Assembly: GCF_036322585.1 (NCBI RefSeq)
Contig: NZ_AP024600.1
Coordinates: 3,472,001 to 3,536,000 of the forward strand
Length of the DNA stretch: 64,000 bases
DNA from: Luteolibacter sp. LG18
GTDB lineage: Bacteria; Verrucomicrobiota; Verrucomicrobiia; Verrucomicrobiales; Akkermansiaceae
Direction: 5' to 3'
A program made the translations under genes and the position numbers. The notes under the pieces are model-generated. The model was not told the DNA's origin. It did no database searches and worked only from the letters and a program-made list of their open reading frames with translations. Positions 39,501 to 46,458 of the stretch are shown here, in pieces; position 1 is the stretch's first letter, and each line of letters opens with the position of its first letter.

Positions 39501-39561
39501 AACCTAACAGCACGACGAGCGTGGCAAGGAGGGCGGGGATGAGCCCGCGGTGGGTTTTCAT
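33508..39561 (-). CDS. Giant multi-domain enzyme GH43-GH5-CBM6-ricin-FN3-LamG3
   Basis: This 2,017-residue secreted protein has a signal peptide with cleavage near ALA and no internal stop. Approximate domain order: GH43 propeller 30-320 (YADYPDPD contains the base); GH43-associated concanavalin domain 335-525; GH5-like barrel 530-840 with acid/base Glu near 660 in YEVHNEPYAW and nucleophile Glu near 754 in FMTEFTG; CBM6 845-990; ricin B-like 992-1130; FN3 1132-1215; LamG 1220-1420; FN3 1430-1515; LamG 1520-1715; LamG 1720-1915. The C-terminal module ends in QRFYRIRVIP. It likely attacks arabinoxylan with two activities while bound to the substrate. The ATG at 39561 begins the signal peptide. 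Its GH43 part is a close paralogue of the neighbouring gene at 39671-41221. Confidence 0.93.
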   Translation of the reverse strand: MKTHRGLIPALLATLVVLLGCLHPALAWQPDNGNGTYTNPPLYADYPDPDIIRVGSDFYLVSSTFANSPGINVLHSQDLVNWEIASHVASTLDGGDAFNLVNGAAYRGGMWAPSIRYRNGTFYVVVNPTYANARVYYTTNLAGSWQYYQLDRPAYDPGFFIDDDGTGYIICGGGNQTLLKLNSTYSQVVSQTDNVLASGAEGSHMIKRGGYYYVFNAKPSVWPFQLLCSRATNIYGPYETIVNLTESQGGHQGAIVDMADGTWQGFIMRDSGAVGRMTYISPVYWDNNWPVWGTPAAPNQVPATATKPVAGKPLMQPATSDDFSSSTLGLQWLWNHNPDNTRWSLTERSGYLRLKPTQAAGFWTARNTLTQKGQGPQSRGVVKLDLSHLQAGDICGFGTLGMHNGHIYVTTDGSGNRFLNMEVVTNLDATLVPDTRVTSVPFSGTTLYLRTDLDFQTNRAVCSYSGDGTTWTQLGGQYALEWGWGGSGTFQGDQFAMFCYNPNTASSSGYVDVDSFTFTGSAEFLGAQRGRPKLNPAGSTFVADNGHLLRGPFASTEWGPAPSSGQIEAVKYLGANAIHLYGECFDINYPATGSTAPGYAVDRIDQMVQMTRDAGLYLILTIGNGANNGANNAQYAHDFWAFYAARYKNETHVIYEVHNEPYAWGAPYSQATLNMEVDAYNTIRAAAPDTPVLLFTFAVLGGGAEAVADIQTVSTAANVDWTKTAVGFHGYAGSATTTKSLQTIRAAGYPCFMTEFTGMPWGNGSLWSQDVELTANLERLGISWLTFLPLGQEFLETARYQTPVDRAGISWVPDFGSWPKLRGVHGNGGVPRATPGFTGNTLVGTLRLEAEEFDTGGQDVGYHDADNGTQWGGQYRAEGVDIEATADTGGGYDIGWTNNGEWLEYTVLVTEAGDYNLGLRVASVTTSTMQVSARGVDVSGSIAVPNTGGWQTWSTVNKTVRLSAGQQVIRVSFTGAGFNLNWIEFTPSSTGAIADGTYKFLNRATGKALEGNTSVGVVQNAYTGTTSQQWTLQHLGGGEYKITAASNGWSWNGGGSLNGDAVGFTWWWAADANWQRYLVTPGADGYFTIAPAGSGVPVGIPGGSTADGVQARLHDDFTSPNQQWAVLAPAATAIPANVNATQVSSTQVSLTWSAAPGATSYNVKRSTTSGGPYTTLATGVTTTGYTDTTVSSGTTYYYVVTAVGAGGESLPSMEASAARLIARLKFDETSSTTAADATGNGWNGTLVNGPIWTTGTIGNAVNLDGSNDHVTLPAGIASGVTDFSAAAWIYLNGSSGWMRLLDFGTGTTNYMYLSPTGPNNRPRFAITTGTGEQVIEGNAAIPTGTWTHVAVTLKNGKGSLYINGEEAGNNGAITLTPAMLGTTTLNYVGRSQYSDPYLNARVDDFRFYGNALTPADVRHLTEHPPLPDAPASVGTTAGNAQVVLTWPAVTGATGYTVQRATTSGGPFTVIASAVPRTTFTDTAVTEGVVYYYTVAAENSTGTGSPSLVAAGSCLLQPRPLWLKFDEGSGTTAADTFGSLWNGTLVNGAAWSAGRSGNAVNLDGSDDHVTLPNGVVGGLTDFTISVWVKPDTLATWSRVFDFGTGTNNYLFLTAATPGGVPRFAIRTPSTGEQILDGAAALSTSAWTHLAITRSGNTGTLYVNGVAVATNTGMTLSPSSLGNTTANYLGRSQWADPYFDGAIDEFRVYPRAFSATEVLETTQGLRARLAFDETSGTTASDTTGNGWNGTLVNGPAWIAGNSGNAVNLDGSDDHVTLPAGVVNGLGDFTLAAWVKLDTGSTWARVFDIGTGTNNYLFLTPNGPAGAPRFAIRTPSTGEQIIDGNAAIATGTWTHLAVTRSGNTGTLYVNGTAVGTNTAMTLSPSSLGNTTANYLGKSQWPDPYLDGALDEFRIYGTALSASAVSVLSGHGPQAALAALPPVAISARELLAPGLALASSQAGVTMKDSAPAHHYQLQYSGDLAVWLDYGSPVAGTGGDLTLTMPVDPEAPQRFYRIRVIP
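33840..34880 (-). repeat. Intragenic tandem repeat of about 615 bp (LamG modules)
   Basis: Two copies of a LamG-coding unit lie about 615 bp (205 codons) apart. Equivalent points are CCGAGGTAGTTCGCGG at 33884 and CCGAGGTAATTCGCGG at 34499. Long stretches are nearly identical in DNA, including many third codon positions, which suggests recent duplication or gene conversion. Confidence 0.8.
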
Positions 39562-39582
39562 TCGGGTGTTTTTGGGTTCGGG

Positions 39583-39635
39583 TGAAAAAACAAAACGGCA
39601 ACCGTCGTCCACCGTGGGGGGAGGGGACGGTTGCC
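39583..39635 (-). terminator. Rho-independent terminator between the two GH43 genes
   Basis: On the minus strand a 10-bp stem (GGCAACCGTC with GACGGTTGCC) is followed by GTTTTGTTTTTTC. It sits between the stop of the 39671 gene and the start of the giant enzyme. Some readthrough is possible, because no separate operator was found for the giant gene. Confidence 0.8.
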
Positions 39636-39670
39636 GGTGTTGTGGGGATGGGGCGCGTGCGGCCGCGCGG

Positions 39671-41221
39671 TCAGCGCTGGTCGGAGAAACGGAACGCGTC
39701 CACGTCCACGAAGCCCGCGCCGGGCTTCGGGTTGAAACAGAAGAGGGCGAACTGCGGCCCCTGGAAGGTGCCGGTCTGCCAGTCATAGGTGGCGTCGAAC
39801 TCGCCACCGAGGGTCTTCCATTCCTTCGCATCCAGGCTGTAGGCGCACATCGCCTTGCCGGACTTGAAATCGAGCTCGGTGCGCAGGAAGACCTCCTTTG
39901 CCCGGAACGGCTGCGGTGCCACGCGCACGTCCGTCTTCTGGCCCTGCGTGGTGTCCTCGATCACCTGCATGCCGAGCGCGAGCGCGCCGTCCGCGCCGCA
40001 GGTCACCGCGATGTGGCCGTTGACCTTGCCGAAGGTGCCGAAGCCGCAGGTGTCGCCCGGCTTGAGGTTGCGCAGGTCCAGCTTCACATCGCCTCGGCTC
40101 CACGGTCCCTGGCCCTTTTGCGTGAGCGTGTTCCTCGCCGTCCACAGGGTGCTGGCCTCGGTCGCGTGGAGGCGCAGGAAACCGGGGCGCTCGATGAGCG
40201 ACCAGCGGGCGGTGTCCGGATTGTGGTTCCACTCCCACTGCACGCCGAGGGTGGCGGAGTTGAAGGTGTCCGAGGTGGCGGGCTGCATCACGGGCCCGCC
40301 CTTCACCGGCTTCTCCGCGCGCTCCGGCACCTTGCCCGGCGCCTCCTTCGTGCCCCACACCGGCCAGCCGTCTTCCCAGAACACCGGGCTGAAATTCGTC
40401 ATCCGGCCCGCGAAGCGGTTGTCGATCATCACGAAGCCGAAGTCCCGGCCGTCCGGCAGGTCCACGATCGCGCCTTGGTGGCCACCGGTGCGGTCGTCGA
40501 TCTGCTCGCGCGTTTCCCACGGCCCGTGCAGGCTCTTGGCGCGGGAAACGGTGAGCGCCAGTCGGCCGGGGATCGCGTTGAAGAGATAGTACCACCCGCC
40601 GCGTTTCACCAGCTTCGAACCTTCCGCGCCCTTGTTGAAGTGGACCTTTTCCTCGGAGGTGACCTTGGTGTAGTCCTCGTTCAGGGTGAGCAGCGTGGCG
40701 GTGCCGTCCCATCCGCCGGAGGTGATGATGTAGCCCTTGCCATCGTCATCGATGAAGAACCCGGGATCGAAAGCCGGGCGATCCAGCTCGTGGCAGGTCC
40801 ACGGGCCCTTCGGGTCCTTCGTCTGATAGATCCGCGTGTTCTGACCCACCGGCGTGACCACCACGTAGAAGACCCCGCCGCGGTGGCGGATGCTCGGCGC
40901 GAAGATCCCGCCGCGGTAGGCGTTGCCGTTTTTCAGGTCGAATTTCTCGCTGCCTTCGAGGCGCTCCACCACGTGGCCGAGGATTTCCCAGTTCACGAGG
41001 TCCTTCGAATGCAGGATGCGCAGGCCGGGGGAGTTCGCGAAGGTGGTGGTGACGAAATAGAAGTCATCGCCCACCCGGATCACGTCCGGATCCGGGTAGT
41101 CCGCGTACAGCGGCGGATTCGTGAACGTTCCATCGCCGTTGTCGGATTGCCATGCGTGCGCGGGAAGGGAGGCTGCCGCCGAGCAGAGGGCGGCAGCCAG
41201 GACGGGAAGCAGTCGGGACAT
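39671..41221 (-). CDS. Secreted GH43 glycosidase, single-enzyme paralogue
   Basis: This 516-residue protein has a signal peptide (MSRLLPVLAAALCSAAASLPAHA), a GH43 propeller (about 25-320, with YADYPDPD as the base site) and a C-terminal concanavalin-like domain (about 340-516). The sequence from WQSDNGDGTFTNPPLYADYP onward closely parallels the start of the giant neighbour, so the two arose by tandem duplication. This copy keeps only the GH43 plus C2 unit. A second ATG at 41230 is an equally possible start. It lies 51 bp downstream of the PATR gene at 41273-43270 and is probably co-transcribed with it. Confidence 0.93.
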   Translation of the reverse strand: MSRLLPVLAAALCSAAASLPAHAWQSDNGDGTFTNPPLYADYPDPDVIRVGDDFYFVTTTFANSPGLRILHSKDLVNWEILGHVVERLEGSEKFDLKNGNAYRGGIFAPSIRHRGGVFYVVVTPVGQNTRIYQTKDPKGPWTCHELDRPAFDPGFFIDDDGKGYIITSGGWDGTATLLTLNEDYTKVTSEEKVHFNKGAEGSKLVKRGGWYYLFNAIPGRLALTVSRAKSLHGPWETREQIDDRTGGHQGAIVDLPDGRDFGFVMIDNRFAGRMTNFSPVFWEDGWPVWGTKEAPGKVPERAEKPVKGGPVMQPATSDTFNSATLGVQWEWNHNPDTARWSLIERPGFLRLHATEASTLWTARNTLTQKGQGPWSRGDVKLDLRNLKPGDTCGFGTFGKVNGHIAVTCGADGALALGMQVIEDTTQGQKTDVRVAPQPFRAKEVFLRTELDFKSGKAMCAYSLDAKEWKTLGGEFDATYDWQTGTFQGPQFALFCFNPKPGAGFVDVDAFRFSDQR

Positions 41222-41272
41222 CGGGATCATGGAGCGGTGGAAGGGATGGAACGCCACGGCAGCACGGGGAGG

Positions 41273-43270
41273 TCAGGGTTGCTGGATGGCCACCGCGCGG
41301 AGGAATGCCCTGGAGCTGAAGGCGAGGGGAGCTCCAATGGAGAAGCTCCGGTAGCTCCAGCCGCTGTGCAGCGCCGGCATCGAGGCCTCCGCGGCCGCCT
41401 TGTCGGCACCCAGCACCTCGACCACCGAAAGGTTCCACGCCGCGAGGTCCATGCTGCCTTCGATCCGGTAGCGGATGCCGTCCACCGTCGAGGACGTTTG
41501 CTCGGCCGATCCGCTGAACGTCGCGCCGTCGCGCACCGGCAGCACCAGCACGTAGGACTGCTCGCCGTCCACCATGGCGGTTTTGCCCACCATTTTGCCG
41601 GCGGTGGTGGCGGAGGCCGGGCTGTCGTCGAAGGCGAACTCGTTCAGGTTGGTTTTGCCGTCGCCATCCGGATCGGCCGTGACGTCCACCACCGCGGGGT
41701 TGGTCTGGCCGGGGAAGTAGCTGGCGATCCAGGTCTCATAGGCCTCGCTCACGGGGTTGGTCGTCACCTGCAGCTTGCCGGTGCCGCTCAGTTCGGCCAG
41801 CACCGTGCCGTCGCCACTGCCATCCGCGGAGCGGTAGAGACCGGCGGCGAGCTGGGTGCCGTTGACGTAAAGCTTGCGGATCACGTCGGTCGCGCCATGG
41901 GTGAGTGCCAGCGTGGCGCCGCCGCTGATGCGCACCGTCGAGGCATCGGCCAGGAACGCCGAGCTGAGGGTCAGCGAGCCGGCCAATACCTTGGTCTCAC
42001 CGGTGTAGGTGTTGGCACCGGTCAGGGCCAGGTCGCCCGCGCCCGTTTTGGTCAGGCCACCGCCGGTCGAAACCGTGTCGGTCAGCAGTGCCTGCGGGAT
42101 CACGAGATTGAAACCGGCCGAATCGATCACCGCGCCGCCCGCCTTCACCCACGTGTGGCTGATGCCGGCCACGAAATCGGAGCGCGTTTGGGTGCCCTTC
42201 AGTGTGCCGCCGTTGAAGTTGAAGGTGCCCGTGCCGTTGCCGTTGGTGACCACCGGCGTTTCAAGCGTGCCGCCGTTGAGGTTGACGATGCCGTTGGTGC
42301 CGCCGTTCACCGCCATCCGCACGCCATCGGTGGTGTTGCCCACCTTCACCACGCCGCTGCCGGAGAGGTTCAGCGTGCCGGTGCCGGAGCCGCCGTAACC
42401 TTCCGCCACCCACAGCGCCGCCGGGGTGTTGAAGAGGCCGCCGCTCACGTTGAGCGTGCCGCTGCCGCCTTCCGAAACGAGCGGTACATTGCCGTAGCTG
42501 GTCGCCGCGTTCACGGTGCCGCCGGTCAGGTTGTAGGTGGAGGTTGCGGTGTTGTAGCGGCTCAGCACCAACCAGCCCGTCGAGTTCACCGTGCCGCCGG
42601 ATTGGTTGAAGACCCCGGTGCCGTTGCGCGCCACCCACAGTTCCTGGCCGATGTTCACCGTGCCGGCATCGAGGTTGACCGTGGATTGATACAGGTTCGG
42701 CGCGCCATTGAGGCCGAAGGTGATGTTGAGCGCGCCGGTGGTGTTGATGTTGAGCGTCGAGGTGCCGGCCTGGGTGTTGTCACCGAAGGGCTCGCCCAGG
42801 AACACGGCGTCGGTGATGTTCAGCGTGCCCGATCCGGTGCCGTAGCCGGTGAGAGTGCCGCCGGTGGTGGCCGTGTTCGCGAGGTTGTAGGTGCCGTTGC
42901 CGTTCACGCCGAAACCGACCAGCAGCCAGCCCAGCGGCCAACCGGCGTGGACCGTGCCCAGCGTGCCCGCGGTGTGGTCCACCCGGCCGGTGTTGAACCA
43001 GCCGCCGATCACGATCTCGGTCGGTGTGTCAGTGACGTCCGCGGAGATGGTGGCGATGTTGCCGGTGCTGGTGTTGACCACGGCGTTCACCGTTGCTCCT
43101 GGCACGCTGCCGCCGGTCCAGTTGCCGGGTGTGCTCCAATTCGAGTCGGTCGCGCCGGTCCAGTCCGCGGCGTTCACCGTGCCGAGTGCGAGCAGCAGGG
43201 GGAGGCTACACGTGACGGGCAGGGGGGCGCGGAAGGACAAACGGGGTTTTTGGATGGCAAGCGGGTTCAT
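41273..43270 (-). CDS. Autotransporter-associated beta-strand (PATR) protein
   Basis: This 665-residue protein has a signal peptide (cleavage near VNA, about residue 33). A Gly/Asn/Thr-rich parallel beta-helix follows, with repeated GTLNVSGG-like rungs and one clear PATR motif (KTGAGDLALTGANTYTGET). There is no autotransporter barrel. The C-terminus has a DPDGDGKTNLNEF loop and then a beta module with GSMDLAAWN and a final AFLRAVAIQQP. The true ATG is at 43270; the longer upstream frame has no signal peptide. It heads a minus-strand unit with the GH43 gene and lies behind two LacI-type operators, so it appears regulated as part of xylan use. Confidence 0.87.
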   Translation of the reverse strand: MNPLAIQKPRLSFRAPLPVTCSLPLLLALGTVNAADWTGATDSNWSTPGNWTGGSVPGATVNAVVNTSTGNIATISADVTDTPTEIVIGGWFNTGRVDHTAGTLGTVHAGWPLGWLLVGFGVNGNGTYNLANTATTGGTLTGYGTGSGTLNITDAVFLGEPFGDNTQAGTSTLNINTTGALNITFGLNGAPNLYQSTVNLDAGTVNIGQELWVARNGTGVFNQSGGTVNSTGWLVLSRYNTATSTYNLTGGTVNAATSYGNVPLVSEGGSGTLNVSGGLFNTPAALWVAEGYGGSGTGTLNLSGSGVVKVGNTTDGVRMAVNGGTNGIVNLNGGTLETPVVTNGNGTGTFNFNGGTLKGTQTRSDFVAGISHTWVKAGGAVIDSAGFNLVIPQALLTDTVSTGGGLTKTGAGDLALTGANTYTGETKVLAGSLTLSSAFLADASTVRISGGATLALTHGATDVIRKLYVNGTQLAAGLYRSADGSGDGTVLAELSGTGKLQVTTNPVSEAYETWIASYFPGQTNPAVVDVTADPDGDGKTNLNEFAFDDSPASATTAGKMVGKTAMVDGEQSYVLVLPVRDGATFSGSAEQTSSTVDGIRYRIEGSMDLAAWNLSVVEVLGADKAAAEASMPALHSGWSYRSFSIGAPLAFSSRAFLRAVAIQQP

Positions 43271-43392
43271 GGGTTGTCGAGGGGGCTTCGGATTTCGCGT
43301 GGGGTCCGGTGTGGGGAAGCGTGGAAGGGTTCCAGATGGCCGGTCGCTCCTTTCGGGGCGACCGGCCACGGGGTGGTTGCGATGGTGTGCCG

Positions 43393-43406
43393 ATAAAACG
43401 ATTAAT
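43393..43406 (-). promoter_or_regulatory. LacI-type operator (PATR-GH43 unit, proximal)
   Basis: ATAAAACGATTAAT lies 123 bases upstream of the PATR ATG and is identical to the copy at 58879-58892. It is one of two operators in this 375-base gap, 138 bp (centre to centre) from the perfect copy at 43529. Confidence 0.75.
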
Positions 43407-43528
43407 TGATCAGGCCGGAATACTCTGGGTGAGCGGCGTGGCGGACGAGCAACGAACCGGTGGAACGGGAAACCCCGATCCAATCCGTGTATGAACGGAT
43501 GGAGTACATCCCTCGCTTCGGCAAGAAA

Positions 43529-43546
43529 AAATTAATCGATTAATTT
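43529..43546. promoter_or_regulatory. LacI-type operator, perfect 18-bp palindrome
   Basis: AAATTAATCGATTAATTT is a perfect palindrome centred on CG and the best copy of the motif in the window. It lies between the regulator gene's stop (43646) and the PATR promoter. A 138-bp centre-to-centre spacing from the copy at 43393 would allow a repression loop. Confidence 0.8.
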
Positions 43547-43645
43547 GAAAGACGAGGAGACGAGGCACGAGGGCTTGCCGGTGAAAGGGAAACCAAGCCG
43601 ATGCCCATGCGTTTCCGGCCCGTTTGTGCGCAGGCGGCAAGGGGG

Positions 43646-44683
43646 TTATCCCTTGGTGGTCCCGCCCTCGATCCACTGGCTCCCGATCAAGGTCGCCACC
43701 GGGTAATCCGGCACGCCGTGGGCGTTGTGGTGGATCATCGAAACCAGCATGTCCACCGCCGTCGCGCCGACGAGGTCGTTGCGCTGATCCATGCCGGTCC
43801 AGGCACCGTGGTCGGCGCGCCATTCATACTGGATCAAGCCCACGTCCTGCGGCACCCGCAGTCCCATGTCCTGCACCCAACGTTTCACCTCGTGGTAGAG
43901 GGTGAAGATCACATCCGGTCGGTTGCGCTTGAACCAACGGGTGAACACCTCCCGTTCCTTTCGCGCCGCCTCGACATCGTAGAACGGCCGCGTGCGGTGG
44001 CGGATCGGAATGAGGCGGCTCTGGCCAGTGAGGAAACCGGCGGTGAACCGGCCCTCGATCAACTCGTCGATCACCCGGTCCAGCACCAGGGCCGGGCGTT
44101 GGTAACCGAGTTCGACCGCTTTCTCGAAGGCTTTCAGGGCGAGCGTGTGGTGGTCGCTGCACGTGTAGGACAGCTCGGGGTCGCGCGTGCGCACGCCGGT
44201 CACCAGCGTGGGGAACTCCTCCCACAGCGGCGCGAGCCGCGATGGCAGGCGGTTGCCGCGCATCAGCCCCACGATCAGCAGACCGCGGATGTTGCGTGCG
44301 CGGAAGATCGATTGCCAGCGTCCCACCGGCATGTCCGGCTCATGCATCCAGAATTCATCCAGCTTGTAACCCAGGTGTTTCGCCCTCTGGCGGCAGCCTT
44401 CCACGTAGATCGGGATCGTGGGGTGGGTGGTGAAGGCGTCGCGGGTCTCGTGCGCGTTGATCATCGCCAGCGTCGCCTGAAAACCCACCGTGCGGTTCTG
44501 GCGCAGCTCCGCCATCAGGTGGGCCACGGTGGGATTCAGGCGGTAGCCCAGCTTCCGCGCGGCCTGCTCCACCCGCTGCCGCGTGTCCTCCCGCACCCGG
44601 CTGCTGCCGCGCAACGCCAGGCTCACGGTGTTCTTGGAAACGCCGGTGATTCTCGCGATGTCGGCCATGGTCGGCTCTGCCAT
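43646..44683 (-). CDS. LacI-family transcriptional regulator (xylan/arabinan locus)
   Basis: This 345-residue protein has an N-terminal LacI helix-turn-helix (TMADIARITGVSKNTVSLAL) and hinge (NPTVAHLMAELR). A periplasmic-binding-like effector domain follows. The hinge lacks the usual ARSL sequence, which marks a divergent subgroup. The ATG at 44683 is preferred over a GTG at 44701 because it sits at the usual distance from the HTH. It is transcribed away from araBAD, and the shared 103-base promoter holds the 17-bp TCGTAATATGAC motif. Two LacI-type operators lie just beyond its stop codon, making it the best candidate to bind them. The effector sugar is unknown. Confidence 0.9.
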   Translation of the reverse strand: MAEPTMADIARITGVSKNTVSLALRGSSRVREDTRQRVEQAARKLGYRLNPTVAHLMAELRQNRTVGFQATLAMINAHETRDAFTTHPTIPIYVEGCRQRAKHLGYKLDEFWMHEPDMPVGRWQSIFRARNIRGLLIVGLMRGNRLPSRLAPLWEEFPTLVTGVRTRDPELSYTCSDHHTLALKAFEKAVELGYQRPALVLDRVIDELIEGRFTAGFLTGQSRLIPIRHRTRPFYDVEAARKEREVFTRWFKRNRPDVIFTLYHEVKRWVQDMGLRVPQDVGLIQYEWRADHGAWTGMDQRNDLVGATAVDMLVSMIHHNAHGVPDYPVATLIGSQWIEGGTTKG

Positions 44684-44720
44684 AGAGCGCTTGTTTAACA
44701 CGGAAATCGCTTTGTCACGA

Positions 44721-44737
44721 TCGTAATATGACGGTCA
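44721..44737 (+). promoter_or_regulatory. Shared 17-bp motif upstream of araBAD
   Basis: TCGTAATATGACGGTCA lies 49 bases before the kinase ATG. It contains the inverted repeat TGAC-N-GTCA and matches the element at 52184-52200 at 16 of 17 positions. Both copies lie between a LacI-family gene and a pentose operon, in the same orientation. It could be an operator or include a -10 box (TAATAT). Confidence 0.6.
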
Positions 44738-44786
44738 TACGGCAAGCCGCTTCCGTGAGGCGGACCGCGGGTGCATCAAACGCTCC

Positions 44787-46451
44787 ATGCCTTACACGAT
44801 CGGTCTCGACTATGGAACCAACTCGGCCCGCGCGCTTGTCGTCGATTGCGCCGATGGCCGCGAGATCGGCACGGCGGTGGTCGATTACCCCTCCGGTCAC
44901 CAGGGCATCCTGCTCGACTCAGCCGATCACCACCTCGCCCGCCAGAGTCCGGCCGACTACCTTTTCGTGCTGGAGAAGTCGGTGCTGCTCGCCCTTGAGG
45001 CCGCCCGCGCCGAGGACCCCGCGTTCAGCCCGGACCAGGTGGCGGGCATCGGCATGGACGGCACCGGCTCCAGCCCGCTGCCGGTGGACGCCGCCAATGT
45101 TCCGCTCGCGTCCGATCCCCGCCACGCCGCGAACCCGAACGCCCAGTGCTGGCTGTGGAAGGACCACACTTCCATCCCGGAGGCCGCCGCGATCACCGCG
45201 AAGGCACGGGAACTACGACCGCAGTATCTCGCGAAGATCGGCGGCACCTACTCGTCCGAATGGTTCTGGGCAAAGCTCTGGCACTGCCTGAAGGTCGATC
45301 CCTCCGTCTTCGAGGCCGCGTATTCCTGGGTCGAGCTTTCCGATTTCATCCCCGCCGTGCTTGCCGGGATCTCCGATCCGCGCCTGATCCGCCGCGGCGT
45401 GTGCATGGCCGGGCACAAGGCGCTCTACGCCGAGGACTGGGGCGGCCTGCCGGACAAGGAATTCCTGTCCGCCCTCGACCCGCGCCTCGCCGATCTCCGC
45501 GACCGCCTCTACGAGCAGGCGCACGATGCCTCCGTGCCCGCTGGCCACCTTTGTCCGGAGTGGGCCGAGAAGCTCGGCCTGCCCGCGGGCATTCCCATCG
45601 CCATCGGCGAGATGGACGTCCACTACGGGGCCATCGGCTGCGGGGTGGAGGAGGGGACCTTGGTGAAGATCATCGGCACCTCCACCTGCGATTGTGCGGT
45701 CGTTTCCGCCGACAAGGAGGTGGCGGATATCCCCGGGATCTGCGGCATCGTGAAGGGTGCGATCCTCCCCGGCTACCACGGCATCGAGGCCGGGCAATCC
45801 GCCGTCGGCGATATCTTCAAATGGTATGTGGAAGGCGTGCTCGGCGATGTCTCGCTGCACGGACCCCTTACCGGCGAGGCCGCCTTGCTGAAGCCCGCCC
45901 AATCCGGTCTGCTGGCCTTGGATTGGAACAATGGCAACCGCACCATCCTCGTCGATCAGAGCCTCACCGGCCTGCTTCTCGGCCAGACGCTCTACACCAC
46001 CCGCGCCGAGATCTACCGCGCGCTCATTGAGGCCACCGCCTTCGGCGCCCGCGCCATCATCGACCGCATCCGCGACTACGGCGTGCCCGTCGAGCGCATC
46101 GTCTGCTCCGGCGGCATCGCCGAAAAGAACGCCCTGCTCATGCAGATCTATGCCGATGTCACCGGCTGCGAGATGCGCCTGTCCCGCTCGTCCCAATCCT
46201 GCGCGCTCGGTTCCGCCATCGGCGCGGCGGTCGTCGCCGGGGTGCACGCGGATTTCGCCACCGCCCAGGCCGCAATGACCGGCCTGAAGGACACCGTCTA
46301 CCAGCCGATCCCGGAGAACCGGGAAACCTACGACGAACTCTACCGGCTCTACCGCGACCTCCACGACTCCTTCGGCGGCGTCGCGCCGGACCGCGGCCTC
46401 GGCCACGTCATGAAGGACCTCCTTTCGCTGAAATCCAAACACCGGAACTGA
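44787..46451 (+). CDS. araB: L-ribulokinase
   Basis: This 554-residue FGGY-family carbohydrate kinase phosphorylates L-ribulose to L-ribulose 5-phosphate. The N-terminal phosphate loop is [15 protein letters not shown], the central Asp motif is [10 protein letters not shown], and the ribulokinase-type LWKDHTS is present. The C-terminal FGGY domain shows the adenosine-site motif CSGGIAEKN. Length matches ribulokinases (about 550) rather than xylulokinases (about 490). It is the first gene of araB-araA-araD, separated from araA by only 7 bp, and has the TCGTAATATGAC motif 49 bp upstream. Confidence 0.95.
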   Translation: MPYTIGLDYGTNSARALVVDCADGREIGTAVVDYPSGHQGILLDSADHHLARQSPADYLFVLEKSVLLALEAARAEDPAFSPDQVAGIGMDGTGSSPLPVDAANVPLASDPRHAANPNAQCWLWKDHTSIPEAAAITAKARELRPQYLAKIGGTYSSEWFWAKLWHCLKVDPSVFEAAYSWVELSDFIPAVLAGISDPRLIRRGVCMAGHKALYAEDWGGLPDKEFLSALDPRLADLRDRLYEQAHDASVPAGHLCPEWAEKLGLPAGIPIAIGEMDVHYGAIGCGVEEGTLVKIIGTSTCDCAVVSADKEVADIPGICGIVKGAILPGYHGIEAGQSAVGDIFKWYVEGVLGDVSLHGPLTGEAALLKPAQSGLLALDWNNGNRTILVDQSLTGLLLGQTLYTTRAEIYRALIEATAFGARAIIDRIRDYGVPVERIVCSGGIAEKNALLMQIYADVTGCEMRLSRSSQSCALGSAIGAAVVAGVHADFATAQAAMTGLKDTVYQPIPENRETYDELYRLYRDLHDSFGGVAPDRGLGHVMKDLLSLKSKHRN

Positions 46452-46458
46452 ACCACCC

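Noticed and set aside
39570..39600. Possible seventh LacI-type operator (ACAAAACGGCAACC) before the giant enzyme
   Set aside because: Only the left half and CG match; the TTAAT half-site kept in all other copies is missing, and the bases belong to a terminator stem.
44684..44720. GTTTAACACGG near the first LacI gene as an autoregulatory operator
   Set aside because: It lacks the central CG palindrome and overlaps a possible GTG start codon.
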